DNA of 64,000 nt from Robertmurraya sp047302285 (GTDB lineage Bacteria > Bacillota > Bacilli > Bacillales > Cytobacillaceae), in NCBI RefSeq assembly GCF_047302285.1, contig NZ_CP154845.1, positions 3,224,001-3,288,000 on the forward strand. The letters run 5' to 3'. The notes under the pieces were generated by a model. It searched no databases and had not been told where the DNA came from. It saw only the letters and a program-made list of their open reading frames with translations. The position numbers and the translations under genes were made by a program. Position 1 is the first letter of the stretch; the number at the start of each line of letters is the position of its first letter. Positions 25,612-34,759 of the stretch are shown in pieces.

Positions 25612-26366
25612 AATTCCTGCTCCTTTTCTGTAAACCAGGCAATTTGCTCCCTTACACGGACAACATCACCAACTAAAATCATCGACGGATTTGAGATCCT
25701 ATGTTGTTGTATATCTTCTGCAATCGTGGAAAGTGTCCCTGTAATTGTCCGTTGCTTTTCTGTAGTACCCCATTCAATCACAGCAACAGGAGTTTCCCTA
25801 CTTTTCCCAAAATCCATTAAGTTTTTCGTAATATGAGCAATATTGCCAATGCTCATATAGAAGGCAACTGTATCCATTTGCGCAAGTGCGGACCAGTTAA
25901 GAAAATCTTGTCCCTTTTCTGCGCGTCCATGACCTGTTACAATGGCGTAGCTTGCACCATAATCACGATGTGTAACAGGAATTCCTGCATAGGCTGGGGC
26001 AGCAATTCCAGCGGTTATTCCAGGGACGATTTCAAAAGGAATATTCGCTGCTCGTAAAATTGCCGCTTCTTCTGCTCCACGTCCAAAAACAAAAGGGTCT
26101 CCACCTTTCAAGCGCACTACCTTCCTACCTAGATTGGCTTGTTCAATGAGAATCCGATGAATTTCTTCTTGAATGAGCTTATGCTTGCCTGGTTCTTTCC
26201 CACAATAAATAAATTCAGTGTTCTCCTTCGCATATGCCAATAACTCACTATTCACTAAGCGATCATATAAAATCACATCTGCTAATTGAATACACTCTAA
26301 TCCCCGGATCGTTAATAATTTCGGGTCTCCAGGACCTGCACCTACAATATAGACATATCCGCTCAC
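25605..26366 (-). CDS. sumT: Uroporphyrinogen-III C-methyltransferase (SumT/CobA)
   Basis: 253 residues. The SAM methyltransferase landmarks are VGAGPGDPKLLT at the N-terminus, VRLKGGDPFVFGRG near residue 80 and VPGITAGIAAPAYAGIPVTHR. It makes precorrin-2 from uroporphyrinogen III, the branch point to sirohaem and cobalamin. The GTG start at 26366 overlaps the upstream TGA (GTGA) and has AGGAG 8 nt before it; the longer frame back to 26405 is not needed. Confidence 0.92.
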   Translation of the reverse strand: MSGYVYIVGAGPGDPKLLTIRGLECIQLADVILYDRLVNSELLAYAKENTEFIYCGKEPGKHKLIQEEIHRILIEQANLGRKVVRLKGGDPFVFGRGAEEAAILRAANIPFEIVPGITAGIAAPAYAGIPVTHRDYGASYAIVTGHGRAEKGQDFLNWSALAQMDTVAFYMSIGNIAHITKNLMDFGKSRETPVAVIEWGTTEKQRTITGTLSTIAEDIQQHRISNPSMILVGDVVRVREQIAWFTEKEQELC

Positions 26367-26992
26367 TGTCGTTCTCCTATCTTTTGTTGTAACCAGACCA
26401 CACATTTTTCCTTATCCCCTTGTTCAATCCACTCCAATAGTTGCGGCTCTAGCAGTTCCCCAAGCAATTGCTTCTTTATATCTCCTGAAAACAATGAAAG
26501 TATCTGCTTACGAGCATCCTTTAGAAAAGCAATATATTCAGCATAATGTTGACCAAATTGCTCCTCTAATTCAGCCTTTACCTTACGTGTTAAGCCTGGA
26601 CTTGCTCCAGATGTTGAAACAGCGATAACAAAATCACCTCTCCGCACAACAGCTGGATTTATGAAATCTACACGACCTTTTGCATCGGCACGGCTCAGAA
26701 GCTGCCAATGTTGGGTCGCTTCCTCGACCGCATTATTAACCTCCTCATCATCTGTAACAGCAAAAATGAGTGATGCACCATCTAAGTCCTCTCGTTCAAA
26801 TGCTTTCTCTTTCCACATCACAAGTCCTTCTGTAACGTAGCGCTGAAGAGTCTCCGTTAGCTTTGGACTGATCACTGTTATATTTGCCTTTGTAGGAAGT
26901 AATGCTTCTACCTTTTGACGGGCAACATGTCCACCGCCAATAATGACCACCTTTTTAAAGTCAATATTCATGAGTAAAGGGAAATAGTTCAT
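26363..26992 (-). CDS. Precorrin-2 dehydrogenase (SirC/CysG-B type)
   Basis: 209 residues with an NAD-binding N-domain (YFPLLMNIDFKKVVIIGGGHVARQK), the catalytic-region ADAKGRVDFINPAVVRRGD and STSGASPGLTRKVKAEL. It oxidises precorrin-2 to sirohydrochlorin with NAD, feeding CbiX. In B. megaterium the corresponding gene is cysG-B/sirC. Start ATG 26992 with GGGAG is chosen over 27025. Confidence 0.88.
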   Translation of the reverse strand: MNYFPLLMNIDFKKVVIIGGGHVARQKVEALLPTKANITVISPKLTETLQRYVTEGLVMWKEKAFEREDLDGASLIFAVTDDEEVNNAVEEATQHWQLLSRADAKGRVDFINPAVVRRGDFVIAVSTSGASPGLTRKVKAELEEQFGQHYAEYIAFLKDARKQILSLFSGDIKKQLLGELLEPQLLEWIEQGDKEKCVVWLQQKIGERQ

Positions 26993-27070
26993 CTTTCTCA
27001 CTCCCAACTTATAAATTTGATTCATTTCTTACATAAATTGAATACACCCATTGCAAAAATTTCTCTCCTA

Positions 27071-28429
27071 TTAATCCACCATAGAAAGCGCCGCATTTAG
27101 CCAATTTTCAACTAACTTTGGATTTGAAGCGAAATGGAAATGGGTGTATCCAGCGACTAGATTTTTAAACAAATAGCCTTCTTGTTGAGCACGAAAGCGA
27201 CTTTTATTGACATATGCAGGTGAACTGTATTCTCCTTCAAATTGGGAATAATGAAATTCATGTCCTTTCGCACTCTCCCCTTCTCCTATTAAGAAATTTC
27301 CGTCTACACCCGAGATTTCTCGATATCCAAGTGCCGCTAACTTCTCTTGCATCCGCACACGTCCACGTATCATCCTTACCATTGGATAAGTTTCTCCACT
27401 ACGGTCGATAATTTCCTCTGTTAAATACATGAAACCACCGCATTCCGCTAGTGTCGGCAATCCTGATTCAATAGCCGAGCGAATGGACTGTTTTGACACT
27501 TCGTTCTCCGCTAAGCTCCCTGCAAATTCTTCTGGAAATCCGCCACCAATGTACAACCCTTGCGCTATTTTCGGAACCTCTTCATTTTGCAGTGGGGAAA
27601 AGAAATGCAATATTGCCCCATATGCACGGAGTAATTCGAAATTTTCCTCATAATAAAAATTAAAGGCTGAATCTTTCGCTACTGCAATATGGACTCCTTT
27701 CCTTTCTCGTTGGACATCAAAAATAGAAGAAGAAACTTCAAGTGACTGCGCATCGGTGATTTTTAGTAAAAGCTCGATATCAACTGTCTCTTCAATCGCC
27801 TCAGCAAGACGATCAAAATAGGAATCTAAATCACCCCGCTCAACTGCAGGAATTAATCCTAGATGACGGCTTGGCATTGGAGCAACGGCCCCTTTTTGCA
27901 AATAACCAATAACCGGGATCCCACATTCCTTTTCGATCGCTGTTTTAACAATTTCATAATGACTTTTACTGCCTAATTGGTTACAGAGAACACCTACAAT
28001 ATTAGATTTTTCATCTAACATTTGAAATCCTTTTACAACAGCAGCAACACTTCTTGCCATACTTGCACCATTAACGATTAAAATCACTGGACTTTCAGTT
28101 ATTTCACTTATATGTGCTGCTGATCCTTCATTTGATAAAGGAGATTTCCCATCATATAACCCCATAACGCCTTCAATTATAGCTACATCCGCTTGCTGAC
28201 TAGCTCTTGCGACAATGGAGCGAACAATATCTTTGGACATCATGAAACTATCAATATTTCGAGAAGGACGCTTTGTGACTGCTGTATGAAAGGTAGGATC
28301 AATATAATCAGGACCACATTTGAATCCTTGTACAGTTAAACCACGCTTCATCAAGGCACGCATAATTCCGATCGTATAGGTTGTTTTCCCCACGCCGCTT
28401 CCTGTACCAGCCAATACAAAACGATTCAT
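27071..28429 (-). CDS. cbiA: Cobyrinate a,c-diamide synthase CbiA
   Basis: 452 residues. It has a P-loop AGTGSGVGKTTYTIG at the N-terminus and a C-terminal class-I glutamine amidotransferase domain with the nucleophile Cys in LAECGGFMYL and the GGGFPEEF motif before it. It amidates the a and c side chains of (cobalt-)cobyrinate using glutamine and ATP. ATG 28429 follows GGAGGAC and overlaps the end of cbiG. Confidence 0.94.
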   Translation of the reverse strand: MNRFVLAGTGSGVGKTTYTIGIMRALMKRGLTVQGFKCGPDYIDPTFHTAVTKRPSRNIDSFMMSKDIVRSIVARASQQADVAIIEGVMGLYDGKSPLSNEGSAAHISEITESPVILIVNGASMARSVAAVVKGFQMLDEKSNIVGVLCNQLGSKSHYEIVKTAIEKECGIPVIGYLQKGAVAPMPSRHLGLIPAVERGDLDSYFDRLAEAIEETVDIELLLKITDAQSLEVSSSIFDVQRERKGVHIAVAKDSAFNFYYEENFELLRAYGAILHFFSPLQNEEVPKIAQGLYIGGGFPEEFAGSLAENEVSKQSIRSAIESGLPTLAECGGFMYLTEEIIDRSGETYPMVRMIRGRVRMQEKLAALGYREISGVDGNFLIGEGESAKGHEFHYSQFEGEYSSPAYVNKSRFRAQQEGYLFKNLVAGYTHFHFASNPKLVENWLNAALSMVD

Positions 28430-28430
28430 G

Positions 28431-29561
28431 TTAGTCCTCCTCAAAATTTATTCGAGCAACAGAAATGGTCACATTTCCACTTTTCTTTTTTTCTAATAAT
28501 AACGATTTCGCACGTGCATAGCGCATTGCTGCTGGATCACTAACCCCATACGCACCTGTGTATTTAAACACCGTTTCAGATGGGTTTTGCATCGGGATTT
28601 CATTGAGCTCAGTTGGAGTGTAAGTAATAAATGACCAATTATGCTTTGTCGTTAGCTCCAGCAACCCTTTTTCATCCTTCTTTAAGTCAATCGAAGCGAT
28701 GGCCTTAACACTTTTTTTACTTACCTTTAATTCAGCTAAAGTTTCATCAATCACTTGTTCGAATTCCTCAAGTGTTGTCCCTCGATTGCAACCAATGCCT
28801 AAAACGAGCGATTTCGGTCGGTACACAATGCCATTTTCAAGCAATTCCTTCTCATTAGGCTCAATTAGACGATCGGTAATAAGTAACGTCGCCTCTGGCT
28901 TAGCCTGAATCGCATTTGTAGTTGACGGATAGACTTTTAGATGAGATGGCATCGGATGATCGTACGTCCACCAGTTTTTTTCACCTGTCTCTTGAACGAT
29001 TGCGACATATTCTTCATTGACAACTGATGCACTAACAGGGGTTAATTTCTCATCGCTCTCCCATTCCCATCCAAACTGAGCTCCAAACAAATCGACTGGG
29101 ATTGTTTTTTGAACATCTGAAGCAGTTGTAATAACAGGGGTTGCACCAATTGCATAGGCAAATTCGTAAGTTAAGGCATTTGCACCACCAATATGTCCCG
29201 ATAATACGCTGATAACATACTGTCCTTTATCATCTACAACTAATACTGCAGGATCTTTCTTTTTATCTATTAAAATTGGAGCAATCATTCTTACTACTGC
29301 ACCGAGTGAAATGATGCAGATAATTCCTTTATATTGTTGAAACAGCGCTGGTAATAATAAACGAACCGTACCATCAAACAGTTGAATTTGTCGTTCTTCT
29401 TCATCTCCGTAAGCAAATTTCTTCATATAATAGAGGTCTGCATACGGAAATATTTCTATATAGCTTCTCGCATGTTCTACGCCATGTTTCGTAATGGCGA
29501 TGAGAGCAAATGGTTTGCGCTTTTCAACGCTAGGGTTCTCACCTTCACGCAAATTAATCAT
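28431..29561 (-). CDS. cbiG: Cobalt-precorrin-5A hydrolase CbiG
   Basis: 376 residues. It has an N-terminal CbiG domain with SGHIGGANALTYEFA and a C-terminal domain with the conserved LVLGIGCNRGTTLEE. It opens the delta-lactone ring and releases acetaldehyde during anaerobic ring contraction. It overlaps cbiF by 8 nt and is placed as in other anaerobic-pathway operons. Confidence 0.93.
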   Translation of the reverse strand: MINLREGENPSVEKRKPFALIAITKHGVEHARSYIEIFPYADLYYMKKFAYGDEEERQIQLFDGTVRLLLPALFQQYKGIICIISLGAVVRMIAPILIDKKKDPAVLVVDDKGQYVISVLSGHIGGANALTYEFAYAIGATPVITTASDVQKTIPVDLFGAQFGWEWESDEKLTPVSASVVNEEYVAIVQETGEKNWWTYDHPMPSHLKVYPSTTNAIQAKPEATLLITDRLIEPNEKELLENGIVYRPKSLVLGIGCNRGTTLEEFEQVIDETLAELKVSKKSVKAIASIDLKKDEKGLLELTTKHNWSFITYTPTELNEIPMQNPSETVFKYTGAYGVSDPAAMRYARAKSLLLEKKKSGNVTISVARINFEED

Positions 29562-30336
29562 TGCTCTTCACACCTTTACGATAGCCATGTGTAAAGGTTT
29601 TATCATACAGCCTAGAACGGAAATCCTTTTCATGAATATTCGGATCTAACGCCCACCCTGCTAATATCATCGCATGTTTACGAATTCCATTAACACGCAT
29701 CGCTTCATCTAATTCGATTAAGGTCGTACGAACGATTTTTTGGTCTGGCCATGAAGCACGTTGTACGACAGCAATTGGTGTATCGTCTGCCCAGCCTGCT
29801 TCCTGCAATTCTTTCATAATTTTTTTCGTTAAGGTAGCACTTAAAAACATCGCAATCGTGCAATGATGTGTTGCTAGTTCTTGTAGCTTTTCACGTTCTG
29901 GTACAGGGGTACGCCCCTCTGCCCTTGTTAAAATAAGGGTTTGCGTTAAATCAGGAATCGTTAGTTCAGTCCCAACTGCGGCAGCGGCAGCAAAAACAGA
30001 ACTGACACCTGGCACAACTTCATATGTAATACCGTATTGCTTAAGTAAGGCTATTTGTTCCATTGTTGCTCCATACATGGCTGGATCACCTGTATGGAGC
30101 CGAACGACCATCTTTCCTGCTTGTACACGCTCGACGATACAATCAATCATTTCTTCAAGGTGCATTCCTGCAGTCCGGATAATTTCTGCCGAGGCTTTTG
30201 CTTCTTGCACTAATGTTTCACTAACAAGTGAATCCGTGTACATTACAACATCCGCTTCTTGGATGAGTTTGAACCCTTTTACTGTGATTAAATCCGGATC
30301 TCCTGGACCTGCTCCGATAATCCAAATTTTCTTCAT
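29554..30336 (-). CDS. cbiF: Cobalt-precorrin-4 C11-methyltransferase CbiF
   Basis: 260 residues with GAGPGDPDLITVKG, MVVRLHTGDPAMYGA and VPGVSSVFAAAAAVG, the CbiF/CobM pattern. It methylates C11 with SAM. Its ATG at 30336 lies in TAATG with the cbiL stop, so the two are translationally coupled; the longer frame back to 30357 is unlikely. Confidence 0.94.
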   Translation of the reverse strand: MKKIWIIGAGPGDPDLITVKGFKLIQEADVVMYTDSLVSETLVQEAKASAEIIRTAGMHLEEMIDCIVERVQAGKMVVRLHTGDPAMYGATMEQIALLKQYGITYEVVPGVSSVFAAAAAVGTELTIPDLTQTLILTRAEGRTPVPEREKLQELATHHCTIAMFLSATLTKKIMKELQEAGWADDTPIAVVQRASWPDQKIVRTTLIELDEAMRVNGIRKHAMILAGWALDPNIHEKDFRSRLYDKTFTHGYRKGVKSND

Positions 30337-31043
30337 TATTTGCGCACCACCATACATGATAAGTAATTTAATTCCGCACCTCGAAGCTCATTGACATTCC
30401 AAATAACTTCTTCTTCAGATGTAACTTTTGTTACGACATGAGTCTTATCTAATAGATTCATTTCCTCTAATAGATTCAACATATCATCCATGACTTTGGC
30501 TACTTTAATAAAGACAATAGAATCATGTGTTTCAATGACTCTTCTCATTTCCTCCATATCCTCTGTAGCAGGGATCATCGCAACATATTCATCGCCATCC
30601 GCTAATGGAATTCCTAAACGATTGGCCGTTCCATTAAACGAAGAAATTCCAGCGACTGTTTCAATCGATACTTCTGGATATTTGGATTTCATTAAATTCA
30701 TAATATGAATAAATGTACTGAATAACATCGGATCTCCTTCTGTTACGAAGGCAACATCTTTCCCTTGAACTAAATAGCGATAAATGGCATCTACAGCCCT
30801 TGCCCATTCAATCCTTAGAGTTTCTTCATCTTTTGTCATCGGAAATACTAACCCGAGCATCTCCTTTTCATTTGGGTTAATATATACTTCCACGATACGA
30901 TGGGCGTAAGATTTGCTTCCTTTTAATTTTTTTGGATAGGCAATGACTGGACTTTCCAGTAATTTACGAAATGCTTTAACCGTAATTAATTCTGGATCTC
31001 CTGGACCCACACCTAAACCATATAAAGTTCCTATCGACATCAT
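30336..31043 (-). CDS. cbiL: Cobalt-factor II C20-methyltransferase CbiL
   Basis: 235 residues with YGLGVGPGDPELITVKA, FVTEGDPMLFSTF and ETVAGISSFNGTANRLG, typical of CbiL/CobI. It adds the C20 methyl group. The ATG overlaps the TGA of cbiET (ATGA). Confidence 0.94.
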   Translation of the reverse strand: MMSIGTLYGLGVGPGDPELITVKAFRKLLESPVIAYPKKLKGSKSYAHRIVEVYINPNEKEMLGLVFPMTKDEETLRIEWARAVDAIYRYLVQGKDVAFVTEGDPMLFSTFIHIMNLMKSKYPEVSIETVAGISSFNGTANRLGIPLADGDEYVAMIPATEDMEEMRRVIETHDSIVFIKVAKVMDDMLNLLEEMNLLDKTHVVTKVTSEEEVIWNVNELRGAELNYLSCMVVRK

Positions 31044-32233
31044 TCTGTTCCTTTCCTTGCACTCACAATAAAAATGGGATTTAGTGGTTCAAAGCGAGTC
31101 AAATTTAGTATTGGCTTACTCCTAGAAATTTGCACCTGTGTAACCGACACTTCACAGCCTAATGTTTTCAAATGATGCATTGCTTCTGCCAGATTCTCGA
31201 TTGTGGCAATATTCATGACAAGACGACCATTAGGCAGTAGACGAGAAATGCAAATTGCCAATAGTTCTTCCATCTTCCCGCCATTCCCCCCAATGAAAAT
31301 GGCATTTGGGTCAGGAAACTCATCTAAACGTTCAGGTGCTTTGCCTAGCACTGCCACAAAATCAGCTCGGTGTTTCAACTGATTGTCCAAACAGTTTTTT
31401 AAATCATGTTCATTTTTTTCAATCGCATATACTTCGCCTTCACGGGCCATTTTTGCTGCCTCAATGGCAACGGATCCCGTACAAGTTCCGATATCCCAAA
31501 CAATACTATTTTCTTTAATCTCTAATTCTTGCAAGCTAAGAATTCTAATTTCTCTTTTTGTGATAAGCCCTTTGTCAGGTTTTCGCTGTATAAAGGCATC
31601 ATCACTTATTCCTAATGAAGCCCGCTCTACTACATAACGTTGCTTTAATATGACCACATTTAAAGGAGAAAAGGACGTCTGCTCCATTTCATCTAACGTC
31701 ATATGTCGACAGCGTTCATATTCCCCTTGTAAATTTTCCGCCACGAAAGCATCATATTCACTCATGCCAAAACGTTTTAAGTATTTCGCAATCGTTTGCG
31801 GAGAATTTATTTCATCTGTTAAAATCGCTATCTTTTTCCTACCGTCAATTCTTTGGGCAAAACCTTTTATAGACCGTCCGTGTAAACTAACGATAAATGC
31901 ATCGTGCCAGCTTTCCCGCATTTTTGAAAAAGCAAGTTGTACGGAGCTTGTATAGGGATAGATTTCTAACGAAAGTTTTTTTGCAAGCACACTGCCCAGT
32001 CCAAAAAACAATGGATCTCCAGAAGCTAATATGACTACATTCCGCTTTTCCTTCTGAAGTTCAGCTATCAGGGAAGATAATCCTCCCTTGACGGCTTTCT
32101 TCTCTTTTTTAAATGATGGAAAAAAATTCAAATGACGTTCTCCGCCAACGAGTACCTCGCATTCCTCGATCCATTCTAAATATTGAGGAAGCAATCCATC
32201 TGCTCCATTATCACCGATACCAATCATTTTCAT
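31040..32233 (-). CDS. cbiET: Cobalt-precorrin-7 C5/C15 methyltransferase, CbiET fusion
   Basis: About 397 residues. The N-terminal half is CbiE (GIGDNGADGLL, VVILASGDPLFFGLG); the C-terminal half is CbiT, a Rossmann SAM methyltransferase with VWDIGTCTGSVAIEAA and AIFIGGNGGKMEE. It methylates C5 and C15 and decarboxylates the C12 acetate. Bacillus species usually carry this fused form. The start is uncertain among 32245 (TTG), 32233 and 32227; all overlap cbiD. Confidence 0.93.
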   Translation of the reverse strand: MKMIGIGDNGADGLLPQYLEWIEECEVLVGGERHLNFFPSFKKEKKAVKGGLSSLIAELQKEKRNVVILASGDPLFFGLGSVLAKKLSLEIYPYTSSVQLAFSKMRESWHDAFIVSLHGRSIKGFAQRIDGRKKIAILTDEINSPQTIAKYLKRFGMSEYDAFVAENLQGEYERCRHMTLDEMEQTSFSPLNVVILKQRYVVERASLGISDDAFIQRKPDKGLITKREIRILSLQELEIKENSIVWDIGTCTGSVAIEAAKMAREGEVYAIEKNEHDLKNCLDNQLKHRADFVAVLGKAPERLDEFPDPNAIFIGGNGGKMEELLAICISRLLPNGRLVMNIATIENLAEAMHHLKTLGCEVSVTQVQISRSKPILNLTRFEPLNPIFIVSARKGTE

Positions 32234-33344
32234 CCAGTTCGTCAATATTCTCAGCCTTTCCTATGCATTCTCCGTCTAGTGTATACAATGTAGTCGAAAC
32301 ATTGATAGTAGTATTTATGTGATTCAATGTATGATAACAACAGTTCTTACAAAGCGCTTCAAAGAATGCGTGATTTTCTTTCAGTAAATCAGCAACCTGA
32401 GATGCCGTGTTCGCTTGTAGAATTTCTTTTTGAACAGCTTCTTCGATCCCTACTTTTTTTGCAACACCAGCTAAAAACTCAAAGCTAACAGGAGCACTTT
32501 TTGAATGGACCATCATGATACCTTGTGCGATCTTTGAAAATTTCCCAATCATTCCGACTAATGAAACATTAGGAATGTTCTTTTTAGCAATATGTTTTAA
32601 CGTAAATCCAACAAAATCCCCCATTTCAATAAATGCTTCTTCTGGTAGATGGGGATACTGCTTCATCGCATATTTTTCACTTCGTCCACCTGTGGTAATG
32701 ACTAAGTGATCACATCCGGCTTCCTTTGCCACACTAATTGCTTGTACAATGCTTGCCATATAAGCAGAACTTGAAAATGGCACAACAATTCCTCTTGTCC
32801 CTAAAATAGAAATTCCACCAATAATTCCTAAACGTCCATTTAATGTTTTCTTTGCAATCTCTTCACCATCTGGAACAGATATAATGACTTCAATTCCAAT
32901 GTCTAACTTAAATTCTTCTATTGCTTCTTTTACTACTGCACGGATCATTTTACGCGGAACTGGATTGATCGCAGCTTCACCAATTGGTACTGGTAATCCT
33001 GCTTTTGTTACTCTTCCTACACCAATTCCTCCATCTAAGTGAAATCCTTTTCTTTTCGTAAAGCGAACCGTACTTTGAATTCTTGCTTGATGTGTAGCAT
33101 CTGGATCATCTCCAGCATCTTTAATTGTTTCACACAACACTTCATTTTCTGACACTTCAAATCTAGTCACTTTAAATGATGCGTACTGACCAACCGGCAA
33201 ATAAATCATGACTTCCTTCGGTACTTCCCCTGTAACAAGTGCTTGCAGCGCCGCCTTTGTCATTGCTGTAGCACAGGCTCCAGTTGTGTAGCCATGACGC
33301 ATTTGTGAAGGTTCTTTCTTATTTCGTTTCGTTTGCGCGCTCAT
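32211..33344 (-). CDS. cbiD: Cobalt-precorrin-5B C1-methyltransferase CbiD
   Basis: About 377 residues with the signature RHGYTTGACATAMTKAA at the N-terminus, KDAGDDPDATHQA and GRLGIIGGISILGTRGIVVPFSS. It methylates C1 in the anaerobic pathway. The start may be 33344 or the ATG at 33302 just before the signature. Both overlap or abut cbiC. Confidence 0.93.
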   Translation of the reverse strand: MSAQTKRNKKEPSQMRHGYTTGACATAMTKAALQALVTGEVPKEVMIYLPVGQYASFKVTRFEVSENEVLCETIKDAGDDPDATHQARIQSTVRFTKRKGFHLDGGIGVGRVTKAGLPVPIGEAAINPVPRKMIRAVVKEAIEEFKLDIGIEVIISVPDGEEIAKKTLNGRLGIIGGISILGTRGIVVPFSSSAYMASIVQAISVAKEAGCDHLVITTGGRSEKYAMKQYPHLPEEAFIEMGDFVGFTLKHIAKKNIPNVSLVGMIGKFSKIAQGIMMVHSKSAPVSFEFLAGVAKKVGIEEAVQKEILQANTASQVADLLKENHAFFEALCKNCCYHTLNHINTTINVSTTLYTLDGECIGKAENIDELDENDWYR

Positions 33345-33993
33345 CAGCCATAATTGAAATGGCATTAAGTGCTGCTACAGTCACTGTACTGCCACCCTTT
33401 CTTCCTTTGTTCGTAATGAATGGAATTCCTTCAAGAACAGCTAATTCTGCTTTCGATTCTGCTGCTGATACAAATCCAACTGGCATTCCAATAATTAAGT
33501 CTGGTTTGGCTTTTCCTTCCTTTACTAATCGAATTAACTCCAACAATGCAGTCGGTGCATTTCCAATGGCATAAATACCTCCTTCATGCAAACGCACCGC
33601 TTTTTGCATCGAGATAATTGCTCGGGTAGTCCCTTGAGCCTTTGCTTCCTTTGCCACATCTTCATCGGCAATATAACAGTGTAAATCACCACCATGCTTT
33701 TGAAATCGTTTACGTCCTGAGCCACTTTCAATCATTTGCACATCGGCTACAACATGACGGCCAGCAAGAATGGATTGAATACCTGCTTCAATCGCATCAG
33801 GAGTAAAAATCATACTCCTTCCTAACTCAAAATCTGCTGAAGCATGGATCACACGCCTAACTACCAACCACTGCTCATCTGTAAAAGAATGCTCTCCCAT
33901 CTCTTCCTTAATAATCGCGAAGCTGTGATCATAAATCTTATCTGGATTTACCGTAATTGGTGTAAAGCTTGTATTAAAGTTCATGTTTGCCAT
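33319..33993 (-). CDS. cbiC: Cobalt-precorrin-8 methylmutase CbiC
   Basis: 224 residues with RRVIHASADFELG (the catalytic His), TDVQM-like ADVQMIESG and IGMPVGFVSAAESK. It moves the C11 methyl group to C12, giving cobyrinate. AGGAGG precedes the ATG at 33993. It overlaps both neighbours. Confidence 0.93.
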   Translation of the reverse strand: MANMNFNTSFTPITVNPDKIYDHSFAIIKEEMGEHSFTDEQWLVVRRVIHASADFELGRSMIFTPDAIEAGIQSILAGRHVVADVQMIESGSGRKRFQKHGGDLHCYIADEDVAKEAKAQGTTRAIISMQKAVRLHEGGIYAIGNAPTALLELIRLVKEGKAKPDLIIGMPVGFVSAAESKAELAVLEGIPFITNKGRKGGSTVTVAALNAISIMADERANETK

Positions 33994-34750
33994 TAACAAA
34001 ACCTCCTAATATATGGGTAACTTCATCGAAATGAGTACAATAGTTGTCATAATGAATGGATGGGCGCTTTATTAAAATGATCGGAACCCCTAATTTTATT
34101 GCCGCTGTCATCTTTTCATCAACGGAACCTACTTTGCCGCTTTCTTTCGTTATCATTAATGTCACATGATACTGCTCATATAGTGATTGATTTAGAGATT
34201 GTGAAAATGGCCCTTGAATAGCAACAATATCCTTTTGTTTAATCCCTAATTGGTCACACTTCTCCATATTTTCCTTATTCGGAAGCATTCTACATACAAG
34301 GCGAATATCATCCTTCATCAAATACTTTGTAAAGATGTCTAACGTTTTACTTCCCGTCGTTAACATAATCGTCCCTTTATGGTTTTGAGCCAACTTTGCA
34401 GCTTCCTCATAACTGTTAACTTCTGTAATGAGGGAAGAGTGATACTGTTCTTTTGGCCGCTCATAGCGTATATAGGGGATATTGCAAGCTTTTGCTGCAG
34501 CCATCGCTGTTTTCGAAGCTTCCTCTGCATACGGATGACTAGCATCAATCACAACATTTATTTCATGCTTCGAAATAAGCTCCTTCATATCATCCTCAGT
34601 TAAACGTCCTACCTGATAGAAAATATTGTTTTCTCTCAAACTATCAGCAGCAGATTCGGTCACAACAGTTGCTAAGAGGGGATACCCTTGATTTTGTAAA
34701 TGAATCGCTAAAGCTCTAGCGTCACTTGTTCCTGCTAAAAATAAAATCAT
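33974..34750 (-). CDS. cbiJ: Cobalt-precorrin-6A reductase CbiJ
   Basis: 258 residues with LAGTSDARALA at the N-terminus, VIDASHPYAEEASKTA and TKESGKVGSVDEKMTAA, the CbiJ/CobK pattern. It reduces the macrocycle with NADH or NADPH. GGAGGAAGCG precedes ATG 34750, 9 nt after the cbiH60 stop. Confidence 0.92.
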   Translation of the reverse strand: MILFLAGTSDARALAIHLQNQGYPLLATVVTESAADSLRENNIFYQVGRLTEDDMKELISKHEINVVIDASHPYAEEASKTAMAAAKACNIPYIRYERPKEQYHSSLITEVNSYEEAAKLAQNHKGTIMLTTGSKTLDIFTKYLMKDDIRLVCRMLPNKENMEKCDQLGIKQKDIVAIQGPFSQSLNQSLYEQYHVTLMITKESGKVGSVDEKMTAAIKLGVPIILIKRPSIHYDNYCTHFDEVTHILGGFVNGKHEL

Positions 34751-34759
34751 CGCTTCCTC